Source: Paenibacillaceae bacterium UBA6304
GTDB taxonomy: Bacteria > Bacillota > Bacilli > Paenibacillales > Paenibacillaceae
NCBI GenBank assembly: GCA_002439285.1
Contig: DJTQ01000346.1
Span: 1 to 5,132 of the forward strand
Direction of reading: 5' to 3'
Length of the DNA: 5,132 bases
The notes beneath the pieces are model-generated. The model had not been told where the DNA came from. It saw only the letters and a list, made by a program, of their open reading frames with translations, and made no database searches. This document shows positions 1 through 5,132 of this stretch, in pieces. Both the position numbers and the translations under genes were made by a program. Position 1 is the stretch's first letter; each line of letters starts with the position of its first letter.

Positions 1-3
1 TAT

Positions 4-1458
4 ATGGCGAATAACTATGCGAACATGGATTTGTTCGAAGCGGCCGAAGAGGCGCTGGTGACGTATCTGGAGGAGGATGCCAACGGACAGTTTCTGACGG
101 AGGCGGAGGAAATGATGGACCTGCTCCAATATGAGCTGGACCGTCCGACGAAGCTAAAGAGCATCAAGTCGATGGAAGGTGTGGTCGAGCACGACCGGGC
201 TCGTGAATTGCTGGAAGAAGGCAAGTTTACGCAAGCGGTAGCAATACTGGAAGAGATCGTAGAGAAGCACCCGGATTTTCATGCGGCCCATAACAATCTG
301 GCGCTCGGCTATTATTATCTTGGTCAGTTCGATAAGGCGATGGACACGATCGGCGAGGTACTGGAAAAAGAACCGGGCAATTTGCATGGGCTATGCAATC
401 TGGCCATATTTTATCAGCATGCGGGGAACGGTACGGCGTTAGTGGAGTTAGCAGCCCGGCTGTGCCAAATCATCCCTTTCCATCAAGAACATGTGTTCAA
501 GCTGGCGACGACGATGGGGATTCTTGGCGAGCATGAAGCGGCCTTCGGGCATTTTAACCGGCTGATTCGGAACGAAGAGATGAACCAGGATCCATCGCTG
601 TATCACTACGCGGCGGTAGCGGCCTATCATACGCAGCGCTTGAGTGTTGCCAAGTCATTATGGCGTAAGGCTAAGAGGCTGGACCCTAGCTGCGATGTAT
701 CCGATTTCTACCTGCAAAGGTTGGAAGAAAGGGAGAGGATCGGTACTCAAGATTCCCCGCCGCTGACCGTTAGCTATCATTATCATCTTCCTTTTGAAGA
801 ACAGTTCAAACAATGGGAGACATCGCAAGACAATCTGGCTTCCGAAATTACGGGGAACCCTCTGGTGCGCTCTTCTTTTATCTGGGCGCTGCGCCATGGG
901 GATTCCAAAACAAAGCTGCAGGTGATCCAGGCCTTTGGCCTGATTGCCGACCGGGAAGTGGAGGAAGCGTTGAAGTCTTTTCTGCTGGAGCCGGAAGAGG
1001 ATCCTTATTTAAAAGACATCGCGCTGTTCGTCCTTCGCAATTTGGGTGTCAACCAACCGCTGCCCGTCTGCTTTGGCGGGAAGACCACGCTGGTCGATCC
1101 TAGCCGGGTTGCATCGGCCTTGCCGGTTTGGAAGACGGAGTGGCAAGCGGTGGTCGATTTGGCCTTGAAACAAATGAAGCGCAGCTTCGATCTTCAGCAG
1201 CAGCATGACCTTGAAACGCTATGGGTGGAATTTCTCACTTTATTATATCCGGAAATTCCTGAGATTACGCATGTCGAGGGGTGGGCCGCAGCGTTGGAAT
1301 ATTTGACGGCCAAAATTCACCGTCGCCCGGTCACTTATGATGCAGTGGCAGAGCGTTACGGGATTTCGGCATCCACGGTTCGCCGGTATAGCCGCCGGAT
1401 CGACGAGGTATGCGGGGTAAAGGAACGGATCGAAACCATTTTCCCTTCCGTTCAGTAG
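4..1458 (+). CDS. yvcD: TPR/HEAT-like repeat protein with C-terminal helix-turn-helix, YvcD-like
   Basis: Predicted soluble cytoplasmic protein of 484 residues; no signal peptide or membrane segment is visible. Residues about 1-60 are acidic and helical. Residues about 63-230 carry tetratricopeptide repeats; the clearest run is 65-125 (EGKFTQAVAILEEIVEKHPD, then NNLALGYYYLGQFDKAM), with weaker repeats to about 228. Residues about 285-348 look like HEAT repeats (KLQVIQAFGLIADREVEEAL). Residues 428-468 form a helix followed by a helix-turn-helix (VAERYGISASTVRRYSRRID). TPR and HEAT regions usually bind protein partners, and the HTH suggests nucleic-acid contact; the true function is unknown. 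The name rests on repeat architecture and position just upstream of trxB, as for B. subtilis yvcD. Only three bases precede the ATG and the frame is still open there, so no ribosome binding site can be seen and the true start could lie upstream. The TAG stop is followed by 185 bases before trxB, without a strong terminator, so read-through into trxB is possible. Confidence 0.8.
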   Translation: MANNYANMDLFEAAEEALVTYLEEDANGQFLTEAEEMMDLLQYELDRPTKLKSIKSMEGVVEHDRARELLEEGKFTQAVAILEEIVEKHPDFHAAHNNLALGYYYLGQFDKAMDTIGEVLEKEPGNLHGLCNLAIFYQHAGNGTALVELAARLCQIIPFHQEHVFKLATTMGILGEHEAAFGHFNRLIRNEEMNQDPSLYHYAAVAAYHTQRLSVAKSLWRKAKRLDPSCDVSDFYLQRLEERERIGTQDSPPLTVSYHYHLPFEEQFKQWETSQDNLASEITGNPLVRSSFIWALRHGDSKTKLQVIQAFGLIADREVEEALKSFLLEPEEDPYLKDIALFVLRNLGVNQPLPVCFGGKTTLVDPSRVASALPVWKTEWQAVVDLALKQMKRSFDLQQQHDLETLWVEFLTLLYPEIPEITHVEGWAAALEYLTAKIHRRPVTYDAVAERYGISASTVRRYSRRIDEVCGVKERIETIFPSVQ

Positions 1459-1473
1459 CAGTCCAATATAAAC

Positions 1474-1500
1474 GGGTAAAGCAAGTCCAACTTGGGTAAA
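1474..1500. repeat. Short direct repeat GGGTAAA, 20 bp apart
   Basis: GGGTAAA occurs at 1474-1480 and again at 1494-1500, exactly 20 bp apart, about two helical turns. Between the copies lies a small inverted repeat, CAAGT (1482-1486) and ACTTG (1490-1494). The element sits just upstream of a TATAAG box in the spacer before trxB. The repeat is a direct observation; any role as a regulator site is speculative, because seven-base repeats arise by chance. Confidence 0.35.
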
Positions 1501-1512
1501 ACTTAGTATAAG
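1480..1512 (+). promoter_or_regulatory. Candidate trxB promoter, possibly Spx-type
   Basis: TATAAG at 1507-1512 matches the -10 consensus at five of six bases. The position 17 bp upstream (1484-1489, AGTCCA) is a poor -35. AGCA lies immediately upstream at 1480-1483. In B. subtilis, trxB is activated by Spx under disulfide stress, and Spx-dependent promoters have weak -35 elements with an AGCA-type motif close by, so the arrangement fits. It would give a leader of about 125 bases before the trxB start. A second TATAAA at 1467-1472 also lacks a -35. The four-base motif is weak evidence by itself. Confidence 0.3.
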
Positions 1513-1630
1513 TACGTGATCAAAAGATGACTTTTTGAACAACCTCTAAGTAAGTGTGAGTTCATTAAGTCAGGCCGACAATACAGGGCTTGGCTTTTGA
1601 ATATCTTCTTTATGCGAAGTTACATATTCA

Positions 1631-1639
1631 AGGAGGAGG
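1631..1639 (+). promoter_or_regulatory. Ribosome binding site of trxB
   Basis: AGGAGGAGG is a tandem Shine-Dalgarno sequence; its first AGGAGG ends seven bases before the ATG at 1644. It settles the start: the in-frame TTG at 1590 would add 18 residues, has no ribosome binding site of its own, and would place extra sequence before the N-terminal FAD-binding strand, which normally begins within the first few residues. Confidence 0.9.
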
Positions 1640-1643
1640 CAGC

Positions 1644-2600
1644 ATGTACAAATCCATTGTAATCGGAACAGGACCAGCCGGGTTAACGGCGGCCATCTAT
1701 CTGGCCCGCGCGAATTTGAATCCGCTCGTCATTGAGGGTATTCAGCCGGGTGGGCAGTTAACGACGACGACCGAAGTAGAGAATTTTCCGGGATTTCCCG
1801 AGGGAATCCAGGGACCGGAGCTCATGGATAATATGCGCAAACAAGCTGAGCGCTTTGGAGCCGAGTTCCGCAGCGGTTGGGTAGAGCAAGTAGACTTCTC
1901 GACTCGTCCGTTCAAGGTGAAGGTGGAGGGCGGAGAAGAACTGGGAGCGGAGAGTATTATTCTGTCGACCGGTGCTTCGGCGAGATATCTTGGTATTCCG
2001 GGCGAACAGGAAAATGTCGGGCGCGGGGTAAGTACTTGTGCCACTTGCGACGGATTCTTTTTCCGCGGTAAAAAGATCGTCGTGGTCGGTGGCGGTGACT
2101 CCGCCATGGAGGAAGCGAGCTTCCTGACGCGTTTTGCTTCCACCGTCACGCTGGTGCACCGGCGGGATGAGCTTCGGGCATCCAAGATTATGCAGGACCG
2201 GGCCAAGGGCAACGAGAAGGTAAAGTGGGCGCTGAACCGGGTGCCGCTCTCAGTAGAGACGGACGAAAACGGTGTGGTGAAGGGCCTCAAGGTTCGGAAC
2301 AATGAGACCGACCAGGAGGAACTCGTGGAGGCGGATGGCGTCTTTATAGCGATCGGGCATACACCGAACACAAAGTTTCTGGGAGATGCGATCACTACCG
2401 ACGATCACGGCTACATTGTCGTTAAGCCGGGAACAACGGAGACGAATGTCCCCGGGGTGTTCGCCTGCGGCGATGTACAAGATACACGCTACCGCCAGGC
2501 AATCACCGCAGCCGGATCGGGCTGCATGGCCGCGATGGACTGCGAGAAATACCTTGAGGGCAGTATGGTGCATGACTGGAGCGAAACGCTGAACCCGTAA
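1644..2600 (+). CDS. trxB: Thioredoxin-disulfide reductase (NADPH, FAD)
   Basis: Cytoplasmic flavoenzyme that moves electrons from NADPH through FAD and a redox disulfide to oxidised thioredoxin, keeping cell proteins reduced and feeding thioredoxin-dependent enzymes. The product is 318 residues, normal for the low-molecular-weight bacterial class. Motifs appear in the expected order: FAD dinucleotide fold GTGPAG at 8-13; GGQLTTTTEVENFPGF at 36-51; redox pair CATC with Cys132 and Cys135; NADPH-binding GGGDSA at 149-154 with HRRDELRAS at 172-180, whose arginines favour NADPH; and the second FAD motif GVFACGDVQD at 271-280. The NADPH domain is inserted between two halves of the FAD domain, as the family requires. 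No key residue is missing and the frame is intact. It probably has its own promoter in the preceding spacer and is closed by the terminator at 2624-2681. The long open frame on the opposite strand is a coding shadow. Confidence 0.97.
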   Translation: MYKSIVIGTGPAGLTAAIYLARANLNPLVIEGIQPGGQLTTTTEVENFPGFPEGIQGPELMDNMRKQAERFGAEFRSGWVEQVDFSTRPFKVKVEGGEELGAESIILSTGASARYLGIPGEQENVGRGVSTCATCDGFFFRGKKIVVVGGGDSAMEEASFLTRFASTVTLVHRRDELRASKIMQDRAKGNEKVKWALNRVPLSVETDENGVVKGLKVRNNETDQEELVEADGVFIAIGHTPNTKFLGDAITTDDHGYIVVKPGTTETNVPGVFACGDVQDTRYRQAITAAGSGCMAAMDCEKYLEGSMVHDWSETLNP

Positions 2601-2623
2601 GATAGTCATAAATAAGGATAAGG

Positions 2624-2681
2624 AGCCTTTCCTTGATTCGTCCGGCTTGACCGGAGAATGGGAAAGGCTTTTTCTTTTTTT
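2624..2681 (+). terminator. Intrinsic terminator after trxB
   Basis: AGCCTTTCC (2624-2632) pairs perfectly with GGAAAGGCT (2661-2669). Inside it ATTC (2636-2639) pairs with GAAT (2656-2659), and TCCGG (2641-2645) pairs with CCGGA (2651-2655) around a five-base loop. The stem runs straight into a T-rich tract at 2670-2681 broken by a single C. It starts 23 bases after the trxB stop and should end the trxB transcript, isolating the next gene. Confidence 0.93.
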
Positions 2682-2700
2682 ACAAATGTGCTTGGGCCAG

Positions 2701-2726
2701 GCTAACTTTTCTTGGTTTACAGCGTC
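2701..2726 (+). promoter_or_regulatory. Candidate ECF-sigma-type promoter for the stalk-domain gene
   Basis: GCTAAC at 2701-2706 is followed, after exactly 16 bases, by CGTC at 2723-2726. This has the AAC-N16-CGT layout of Bacillus SigW/SigM-class extracytoplasmic-function promoters, and the spacer starts with the T-rich run these promoters often have. An overlapping TATACT at 2727-2732 is a possible vegetative -10 but lacks a decent -35 at 16-18 bp. The leader would be about 80 bases. The first half of the -35 (GCT instead of TGA) is off consensus. Confidence 0.33.
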
Positions 2727-2797
2727 TATACTACGATGCCAAATTATCAATCGGCGCATGGATTTCGGGGCTAGAGAGAATGCAATCTTGTGGAATG

Positions 2798-2804
2798 AGA
2801 GGAG
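2798..2804 (+). promoter_or_regulatory. Ribosome binding site selecting the GTG start at 2813
   Basis: AGAGGAG ends eight bases before GTG at 2813. The alternative in-frame ATG starts at 2780 and 2795 lack comparable sites and would put about 11 or 6 residues, including a Cys, Glu and Trp, ahead of an otherwise standard signal peptide. The ATG at 2806 is in another frame. Confidence 0.8.
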
Positions 2805-2812
2805 AATGGGTC

Positions 2813-3976
2813 GTGAAAAAAATCGTAGTGCTCTTCATCTTTGCTCTAAGTTTAGGAGGGTTAGGCCAAGCGCAAACATCGCAAGTCTCCGCTGCTACAG
2901 ATGGGCAGACATCGCCTTCGCAAGTGGAAGTAAACGTGAACGGGGAACTCGTTCAGATGGATGTGCGCCCCGTCATTACCAAGCAGAGCGTGATGATCCC
3001 GATCCGGAGTCTGTCTTCCTTAGGACTGACCTATACGTGGGAGGCATCCTCCCAATCCGCCATGATTCATAACAAAACAGGAGACGTGTTGAAAATCACG
3101 GGAAATAGCCGTACTGCCTATATAAATGGTGAGGCTATCACAATGACGGTACCGGCCCAAACCCACAAGGGGCGCGTGCTGGTTCCCATTCGATTTATTA
3201 CCGAGTCCTTAGGCTACCAGGTTCGATATGATGCGACCAGCAAAATTGTGTATATATCTTCCTCCAAGGATCAGGAGGAGTCCCTTCCGATAAACCTAGA
3301 CGATTACGTGTCATTAGAACAGCGAGTACAGAAAAAGGAAGAGGGAAGCAAGATTACGTGGACGGTGGGTAACATTGCGGTTCATATGGAGAGATCGGAA
3401 GCAGTTGGTGAAGAAGCGGCGGAGTCAAAGTATGTTTTTGATTCTTTTACCCTGGAGAACAAGGATAAGGTGCATCCGGTGAAGTTGGCCAAGAAGCCGA
3501 GCAGCGTGTCCTCAATCTCGTTATCTCCTAGCGGCGAATACTTAGCGTTGGATGTGTTCTATAATAATGTCGGACACCAGGTCATCATCATCGATGTGGA
3601 AACCGGAGAACAGAGAATTCTAAATAAAGATAAGCACCTGTCCAGCAGCAACGATGGGGTAGAAACGATCCACGCCTATAATTGGGCGCCTAACGGGAAT
3701 GCTCTGGCTTTTGCTTACGGGGACACCAGTTCAAGTCATATCGGGATATATGATTTTGACAAGCAATCGTTCCTGAATCTTTCCAGTGAAGGACAAGGTT
3801 ACATTACTACTGCGTTTGTGTTATGGAATAAGAACGGCGACAGCCTGGATGTGATCAGCGAACAGCCTTCGGACCAATACAAATTGTATAGATATAACTT
3901 ACAGGAAGGCTCCGTGAACGTAGTAGCACCCTTGCAGCGTGCAGAGTTAGTGCAATTCTCTAAATTTAGACCATAG
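2813..3976 (+). CDS. Secreted stalk-domain (copper amine oxidase N-terminal-like) protein with beta-propeller-like C-terminus
   Basis: Predicted exported protein of 387 residues. It begins with Lys-Lys and a hydrophobic core (IVVLFIFALSLGGLG), a Sec signal peptide probably cleaved between about residues 20 and 28 (GQA or VSA). Residues about 38-150 form the domain called copper amine oxidase N-terminal or stalk domain: two copies of the pattern in which a 'V-PIR' strand is followed by an S-LG turn (MIPIRSLSSLGLTYTWE at 61-77; VLVPIRFITESLGYQVRYD at 122-140). Despite its name, this domain does not imply copper or oxidase activity. Residues about 155-225 are a charged, unassigned segment. Residues about 230-387 hold three motifs of TolB/WD40-like type (SLSPSGEYLALDV, NWAPNGNALAFAY, LWNKNGDSLDVIS), each followed by a strand ending in a 'Y/I-D' turn. 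No catalytic residues, LPXTG anchor or lipobox are visible. It is transcribed alone between two terminators. A cell-envelope role is inferred; the specific function is not known. Confidence 0.8.
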   Translation: MKKIVVLFIFALSLGGLGQAQTSQVSAATDGQTSPSQVEVNVNGELVQMDVRPVITKQSVMIPIRSLSSLGLTYTWEASSQSAMIHNKTGDVLKITGNSRTAYINGEAITMTVPAQTHKGRVLVPIRFITESLGYQVRYDATSKIVYISSSKDQEESLPINLDDYVSLEQRVQKKEEGSKITWTVGNIAVHMERSEAVGEEAAESKYVFDSFTLENKDKVHPVKLAKKPSSVSSISLSPSGEYLALDVFYNNVGHQVIIIDVETGEQRILNKDKHLSSSNDGVETIHAYNWAPNGNALAFAYGDTSSSHIGIYDFDKQSFLNLSSEGQGYITTAFVLWNKNGDSLDVISEQPSDQYKLYRYNLQEGSVNVVAPLQRAELVQFSKFRP

Positions 3977-3987
3977 ATATATTGAAC

Positions 3988-4022
3988 AAAAAGCGCCGTC
4001 GAACCCGGGTTCGGCGGCGCTT
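3988..4022. terminator. Bidirectional terminator between convergent genes
   Basis: Positions 3991-4004 pair with 4009-4022 as a 14 bp stem with one G-T wobble (3999 with 4014) and a CCGG loop. It is the only hairpin between the stalk gene stop at 3976 and the permease stop at 4032. Read on the minus strand, the stem is followed by a T run (3992-3988), so it is a proper terminator for the ABC operon. On the plus strand the downstream sequence is TTGCTATTTGG, a poor T tract, so stopping of the stalk transcript may be less efficient. Confidence 0.88.
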
Positions 4023-4031
4023 GCTATTTGG

Positions 4032-4775
4032 CTACACCACTTCCTGTTTTTTTCTGATATACGTGGATAGTATCATAAACAGAATGAGGTAGCCCAGCAA
4101 AATAGCAACATTGCTCCAGGTTGGTGCCTGCCCGCGTATAATTTGCCATGCCCCGTTGCCGAAGTTGTAGGAAGGCAGCCATTTTCCGATATTTTGCATG
4201 AGTTTAGGCAGGACCTCCATCGGCATCCACATACCGCCGGTAACGGCGAGGGACAGATAGATAGCGTTGCTTACACCGCTGGCCGTGTCGACCCGCTTCA
4301 TGGTGCCAACCAGTGTGCCGATCGCCAGAAATGGCAGGGAACCGACCAGAATCCATAACGCGCTGTAGATCCAGGCAGAGATAGGCAGTGAGACATGGTT
4401 GATCAGAACGCCCGCTGCAAAGATGAAAATGATCGAGAGAAGATGCATCACGGTTTGGCCGAACATTTTTCCAAAGAAGTAGATATAGCCCGGCAGTGGT
4501 GTCACACGCATGAATGTCGTCCAGCCCTGCGTCCGCTCCTGTACCAGACGAATACCGAGGGTCATAAAGGCAGAGCCCATTACACTGAAGGTGGTCATAG
4601 ACATGAGATAGTGGGCGGCCCACTCCTGCTGATTCTCCCCTCCGGAACTGAAGACCCGGGTAAAGAAGAAGTAGAACACGATCGGCATGAGTAGGGACCA
4701 GCATACATAGTAGGGATTCCTGATTACCCGCAACAACTCGGCTTTACACTGTTTTAGCAGCATGGCCATCTTCAT
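4032..4775 (-). CDS. ABC-2 type transporter permease
   Basis: Integral membrane protein of 247 residues, normal for single-domain ABC-2 permeases. Six hydrophobic segments are visible at about residues 22-39, 56-76, 105-127, 133-157, 168-186 and 222-240. The N-terminal cytoplasmic helix with RVIRNPYY, and the late loop MWMPMEVLPKLMQNIGKWLP followed by a Tyr-Asn and an IIRG tail, are typical of the ABC-2 fold. The short basic C-terminus (RKKQEVV) should be cytoplasmic. It would pair with the ATP-binding protein encoded just upstream, whose stop lies only two bases before this ATG; the AGAGGAGG site (4793-4786) is inside that gene, ten bases from the start, so the two are very likely co-transcribed and perhaps translationally coupled. 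The family includes exporters of drugs, antimicrobial peptides and lipids, and resembles the YvfS/LinM-like group; no substrate can be assigned. The operon ends at the 3988-4022 hairpin. Confidence 0.88.
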   Translation of the reverse strand: MKMAMLLKQCKAELLRVIRNPYYVCWSLLMPIVFYFFFTRVFSSGGENQQEWAAHYLMSMTTFSVMGSAFMTLGIRLVQERTQGWTTFMRVTPLPGYIYFFGKMFGQTVMHLLSIIFIFAAGVLINHVSLPISAWIYSALWILVGSLPFLAIGTLVGTMKRVDTASGVSNAIYLSLAVTGGMWMPMEVLPKLMQNIGKWLPSYNFGNGAWQIIRGQAPTWSNVAILLGYLILFMILSTYIRKKQEVV

Positions 4776-4777
4776 CG

Positions 4778-5132
4778 TTATATGGCCTCCTCTTGGCTTA
4801 CGGTCAGTTGTTCAAAGGCCTCATCTAATCGCCCCTGATCAATCCGGATATCCCGAACCCCTAGCTTCTCCGCAAAAATAGTCTCTAGTGCCAGGTCGGT
4901 ATCGTCCGTATTCACGTAGATCCGTCCATCTTTGTCATGGTGGTCGGCCAGCAGCGGCAAGGCTTTAAGCTGTTCGCGGAACCTCGGACCGTCTTGGCGG
5001 GGAAGGAAGGAAACCGACCTCTTCACGATTCGGGATTTGATTTCATCCGGCGTTCCGTCCGCCACCAAAGCCCCTTTGTGAAAAAGAAGAATTCGGTCGG
5101 CGGTATCATCGGCTTCCTGCAAATAATGGGTC
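4778..5132 (-). CDS. ABC transporter ATP-binding protein, C-terminal part (cut by window edge)
   Basis: Only the last 117 residues are in the window; the gene continues past 5132. The visible part begins THYLQEADDTADRILLFHKG, which is the H-loop of an ABC ATPase: the histidine (codon 5128-5126) contacts the ATP gamma-phosphate, and the EAD/DRI segment and the following 'G-LVADGTPDEIK' are standard for exporter ATPases of the CcmA/NatA class. Walker A, the ABC signature and Walker B lie outside the window. The last 80 residues form the short C-terminal extension common in these proteins, ending in the usual LDEAFEQLT motif. A TTG at 5122 could be mistaken for a start, but the frame is open before it and the H-loop histidine is upstream, so it is internal. 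It powers the permease encoded two bases downstream. Confidence 0.92.
   Translation of the reverse strand, partial: THYLQEADDTADRILLFHKGALVADGTPDEIKSRIVKRSVSFLPRQDGPRFREQLKALPLLADHHDKDGRIYVNTDDTDLALETIFAEKLGVRDIRIDQGRLDEAFEQLTVSQEEAI

Noticed and set aside
1572..1598. Hairpin AGGCCGA/TTGGCTT followed by TT as a possible terminator of the TPR gene
   Set aside because: Only seven pairs, two of them G-T, around an 11-base loop and with a very short T run; too weak to call a terminator or attenuator.
1590..1643. N-terminal extension of TrxB from TTG at 1590
   Set aside because: There is no Shine-Dalgarno sequence before it, while a very strong one lies seven bases before the ATG at 1644, and TrxB proteins start almost directly with the FAD-binding strand.
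1742..2395. 217-codon open frame on the minus strand opposite trxB
   Set aside because: It lies entirely inside the unmistakable trxB gene, its product is Ser/Pro/Arg-rich with no domain-like pattern, and it has no plausible ribosome binding site; it is a codon-bias shadow.
2647..3072. 141-codon plus-strand open frame starting in the trxB terminator
   Set aside because: It begins inside the terminator stem and then overlaps the signal peptide and stalk domain of the real gene in another frame; the Arg/Cys-rich translation shows no family pattern.
2813..3976. Annotation as a copper amine oxidase
   Set aside because: Only the stalk-type N-terminal domain is present; the large catalytic domain, topaquinone tyrosine motif and copper-binding histidines of the enzyme are absent.
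4143..4694. Plus-strand open frames (4143-4358, 4395-4694) and a second minus-strand frame (4704-4204) inside the permease gene
   Set aside because: All overlap the permease, whose translation shows clear membrane segments and ABC-2 motifs; the alternatives are His/Arg-rich or low in recognisable structure.
5120..5122. TTG as the start of a small 114-residue protein
   Set aside because: The frame is open upstream to the window edge, and the preceding codons encode Thr-His-Tyr of the ABC ATPase H-loop, so this is an internal leucine codon.

Overview
This 5.1 kb window looks like chromosome from a spore-forming Firmicute of the Bacillus/Paenibacillus type, most likely Paenibacillaceae. Four things point there: intermediate G+C, strong AGGAGG-type ribosome binding sites, a YvcD-like TPR gene directly upstream of trxB (the B. 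subtilis order), and a secreted 'copper amine oxidase N-terminal' (stalk) domain protein, a type very common in Paenibacillus. The organism call is inference from gene content and order.

Layout. 4-1458 (+): TPR/HEAT-like scaffold protein with a C-terminal helix-turn-helix (YvcD-like). 1459-1643: spacer with no strong terminator, a GGGTAAA direct repeat and a candidate trxB promoter. 1644-2600 (+): trxB, thioredoxin reductase, complete with all cofactor and redox motifs. 2624-2681: strong intrinsic terminator closing the trxB unit. 2682-2812: spacer with an ECF-sigma-like promoter candidate. 2813-3976 (+): secreted stalk-domain protein with a C-terminal beta-propeller-like region. 3988-4022: long perfect hairpin between convergent genes. 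4032-4775 (-): ABC-2 type permease. 4778-5132 (-): C-terminal end of its ATP-binding partner, cut by the window edge.

How the parts fit. The first two genes are a conserved housekeeping pair: trxB supplies electrons from NADPH to thioredoxin, while its TPR/HTH neighbour has no assigned function. The stalk-domain gene stands alone between two terminators and probably has its own promoter. The two minus-strand genes form a tightly spaced operon for an ATP-driven exporter whose substrate cannot be read from the sequence. In B. subtilis, trxB is followed by yvcI-yvcJ(rapZ)-yvcK-yvcL(whiA)-crh; here that order is interrupted by the stalk gene and the ABC pair.

I found no RNA gene, CRISPR array, insertion sequence or integration scar. 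There is no gene-free stretch longer than 300 bases. Nothing here is clearly a new system. The points most worth following are the TFIIB-like HTH at the end of the TPR protein, the stalk-plus-propeller architecture, and the two promoter candidates.
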